From Sphingobium quisquiliarum P25 (GTDB lineage: Bacteria; Pseudomonadota; Alphaproteobacteria; Sphingomonadales; Sphingomonadaceae), in NCBI RefSeq assembly GCF_000445065.1, contig NZ_ATHO01000070.1, positions 1-64,000 of the forward strand: a DNA stretch of 64,000 nt. The letters run 5' to 3'. Positions 62,735 to 64,000 of the stretch are shown here, piece after piece. How positions within the stretch are numbered: position 1 is the first letter of the stretch; each line of letters starts with the position of its first letter. The notes beneath the pieces were generated by a model, which saw only the letters and a list, made by a program, of their open reading frames with translations, did no database searches and was not told the DNA's origin. A program made the position numbers and the translations under genes.

Positions 62735-64000
62735 ATGCGCATATTGTTCCTGGCATTGGGCCTGCTGGCGATCGCCGATGCTCCTGCCATCGCGCAGGAC
62801 AGGGCGGCGCGATGGTGGTCCCATGTCGAAGCGCTGGCGAGCGATGCGAATGAAGGCCGGGCGACGGGCTCCCCCGGCTATGATCGCGCCGCAGACTATG
62901 TGATCGGCCAGTTCCGCGCGCTTGGGTTGAAACCTGCCGGGACGGAAGGCTACCGCCAGCCGATTTCCTTCGTCGAACAGAGAATATCGGCGGAAGAGAG
63001 CAGGGCGGTCCTGATCGGGCCAACAGGGGAAAGGCCGCTTTCCACGCCGGGCGACATCATCTTTTCGGCCGCCGGTGGCCCCCTGCCGCAGTCGCTGGAC
63101 GCGCCGTTGCTGTTCGCAAGTTATGGGCTGCATTTGCCGGAGGCCGGGCATGACGATTTCGCCGGGCTGGACGTCAAGGGCAAGATCATCGTCGTGATTT
63201 CGGGTGGTCCCAGGACGATTTCGGGCGCGCTCAAATCCCATGCCCGGTCCGATCGGGCGGCATGGCTTGCCCGCAGGGGCGCGGCCGGCCTCATTATGCT
63301 GGTCACGCCCAAGCAGGTGGAGATTCCATGGGAAAGGCGAATGGCGCTTTCCACTCAGCCAGCCCTGTTCTTCAAGGACGCATCGCTGCGCGACAGCGCC
63401 ACGCCCTTCGTCACGGCGCAGTGGGACCCGGCCAGGTCGGCCCTCCTGTTCGAAGGCAGCGGCAAGGACTTTTCCGCCATCGCGGCGGCTGCCGATGCGT
63501 CCGCACCGGTGCCGTCCTTTCCACTTGCCCAGCGTCTGAAAGCCGACATCGCCAGCCGCCGCGCCGATCTGTCATCCTCCAATATCATCGCGGTCATGCC
63601 CGGCGCCGATCCGCAATTGAGGAACGAATATGTTATCCTGTCCGCGCATCTGGACGGCTATGGCGTGGGCACCCCGATCAGGGGAGACGCGATCTACAAT
63701 GGCGCCCTGGACAATGCATCAGGGGTGGCGAGCCTGATCGAGATCGCGCGCGCCCTGCGGGAGGGGAAGGAAAAGCCTCGCCGCTCCATCCTCTTCGCGA
63801 TCGTGACGGGGGAAGAGAAGGGGCTGCTTGGCTCGCGCTATTTCGCGCGGCGGCCGACGGTTTCGCGCAAGGCGATTACCGCCAACCTCAATTTCGACAT
63901 GGCTCTGCCCATCTTTCCGCTCACCAGCGTCACGCCCATCGGCTATGACCAGAGCAGCTTGGGCGATGCGGCCGCCGCCGTCAGCACAGAGATGAAGCTG
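62735..64000 (+). CDS. Exported M28-family metallopeptidase, 3' end cut by window edge
   Basis: An open frame runs without a stop from ATG 62735 to the window end (422 codons). A signal peptide (MRILFLALGLLAIADAPAIA) is followed by a PA-domain-like insert (DVKGKIIVVISGG) and the M28 zinc core: H305 and D307 in LSAHLDGYG, D326 in GALDNASGVA, E360/E361 in TGEEKGLLGS and an Asp in NFDMAL. Expected to be a periplasmic aminopeptidase. It diverges from the GIN protein. Confidence 0.93.
   Translation, partial: MRILFLALGLLAIADAPAIAQDRAARWWSHVEALASDANEGRATGSPGYDRAADYVIGQFRALGLKPAGTEGYRQPISFVEQRISAEESRAVLIGPTGERPLSTPGDIIFSAAGGPLPQSLDAPLLFASYGLHLPEAGHDDFAGLDVKGKIIVVISGGPRTISGALKSHARSDRAAWLARRGAAGLIMLVTPKQVEIPWERRMALSTQPALFFKDASLRDSATPFVTAQWDPARSALLFEGSGKDFSAIAAAADASAPVPSFPLAQRLKADIASRRADLSSSNIIAVMPGADPQLRNEYVILSAHLDGYGVGTPIRGDAIYNGALDNASGVASLIEIARALREGKEKPRRSILFAIVTGEEKGLLGSRYFARRPTVSRKAITANLNFDMALPIFPLTSVTPIGYDQSSLGDAAAAVSTEMKL

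Overview
The window is a chromosomal segment of a high-GC alphaproteobacterium, most likely a Sphingomonadaceae member close to Sphingobium or Sphingomonas. This rests on established family knowledge and on what is visible: strong GC-rich codon bias, a DUF5818/DUF1328 pair, a RegB/RegA pair next to a bo3 quinol oxidase, a pgsA-moaD-moaE block, an ileS-lspA-bamF block, and dispersed palindromes ending in CCGTTCG/CGAACGG that are abundant in this family. I see no prophage, transposase, integrase, CRISPR array, defence island or secondary-metabolite cluster. About 70 genes fill the window densely, with many 1-4 nt start/stop overlaps.

Layout. 1-4 kb: a TPR protein cut by the window edge, a YtrA-type GntR regulator, a nitroreductase, a POT peptide transporter and an SH3 protein. 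4-8.6 kb: a 2-hydroxyacid dehydrogenase, copper resistance copA-copB, two tiny envelope/unknown proteins and a zinc-ribbon protein. 9-15 kb: aconitase, a CBU_0592-like membrane protein, a glutamine amidotransferase, a glutathione S-transferase and an intracellular PHB depolymerase. 15-18.6 kb: a leftward unit SIMPL protein - PepSY - response regulator - histidine kinase - DUF454. 18.7-22.7 kb: a Uup-type ABC-F ATPase carrying a repeat-derived insert, a VIT1-like transporter, a BtuE-like peroxidase and a TRIC-type channel. 23-29 kb: sppA, gpmA, purE-purK-folA, ribF. 29-33 kb: ileS, lspA, a BamF-type lipoprotein. 33-37.5 kb: an SRPBCC-ArsR pair, an AAA ATPase, dxs, a Zur-like repressor, DUF423. 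37.5-44.9 kb: a Kef antiporter with an IscU-like protein, PBP1A, an LplT-like transporter, pgsA, moaD, moaE. 44.9-49 kb: oxyR, a TauE exporter, cysE, DUF2794, an alpha/beta hydrolase. 49-58 kb: a double-PAS hybrid kinase, tRNA-Gly(CCC), then the leftward unit cyoABCD-SURF1-regB-regA. 58-64 kb: an MHS transporter, a glycosyltransferase, a divergent Amt transporter, a GIN-domain protein and an M28 peptidase that runs off the window.

How it works together. The clearest unit is the quinol oxidase operon: the oxidase genes, an assembly factor and a redox-responsive two-component pair are packed with overlapping ends, which suggests feedback between quinone redox state and oxidase supply. Copper resistance, OxyR, peroxidase, GST and TauE/CysE form a background of redox, metal and sulfur homeostasis. 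The rest is housekeeping (purines, folate, flavin, MEP pathway, phospholipid, peptidoglycan, translation).

Most noteworthy observations: a family of palindromic repeats that sits inside several co-directional gene units and once inside a coding sequence (the ABC-F gene), and a perfect palindrome whose loop holds the ribosome-binding site of the SRPBCC-ArsR unit. I did not find a clearly new multi-gene system; this is mostly ordinary core chromosome.
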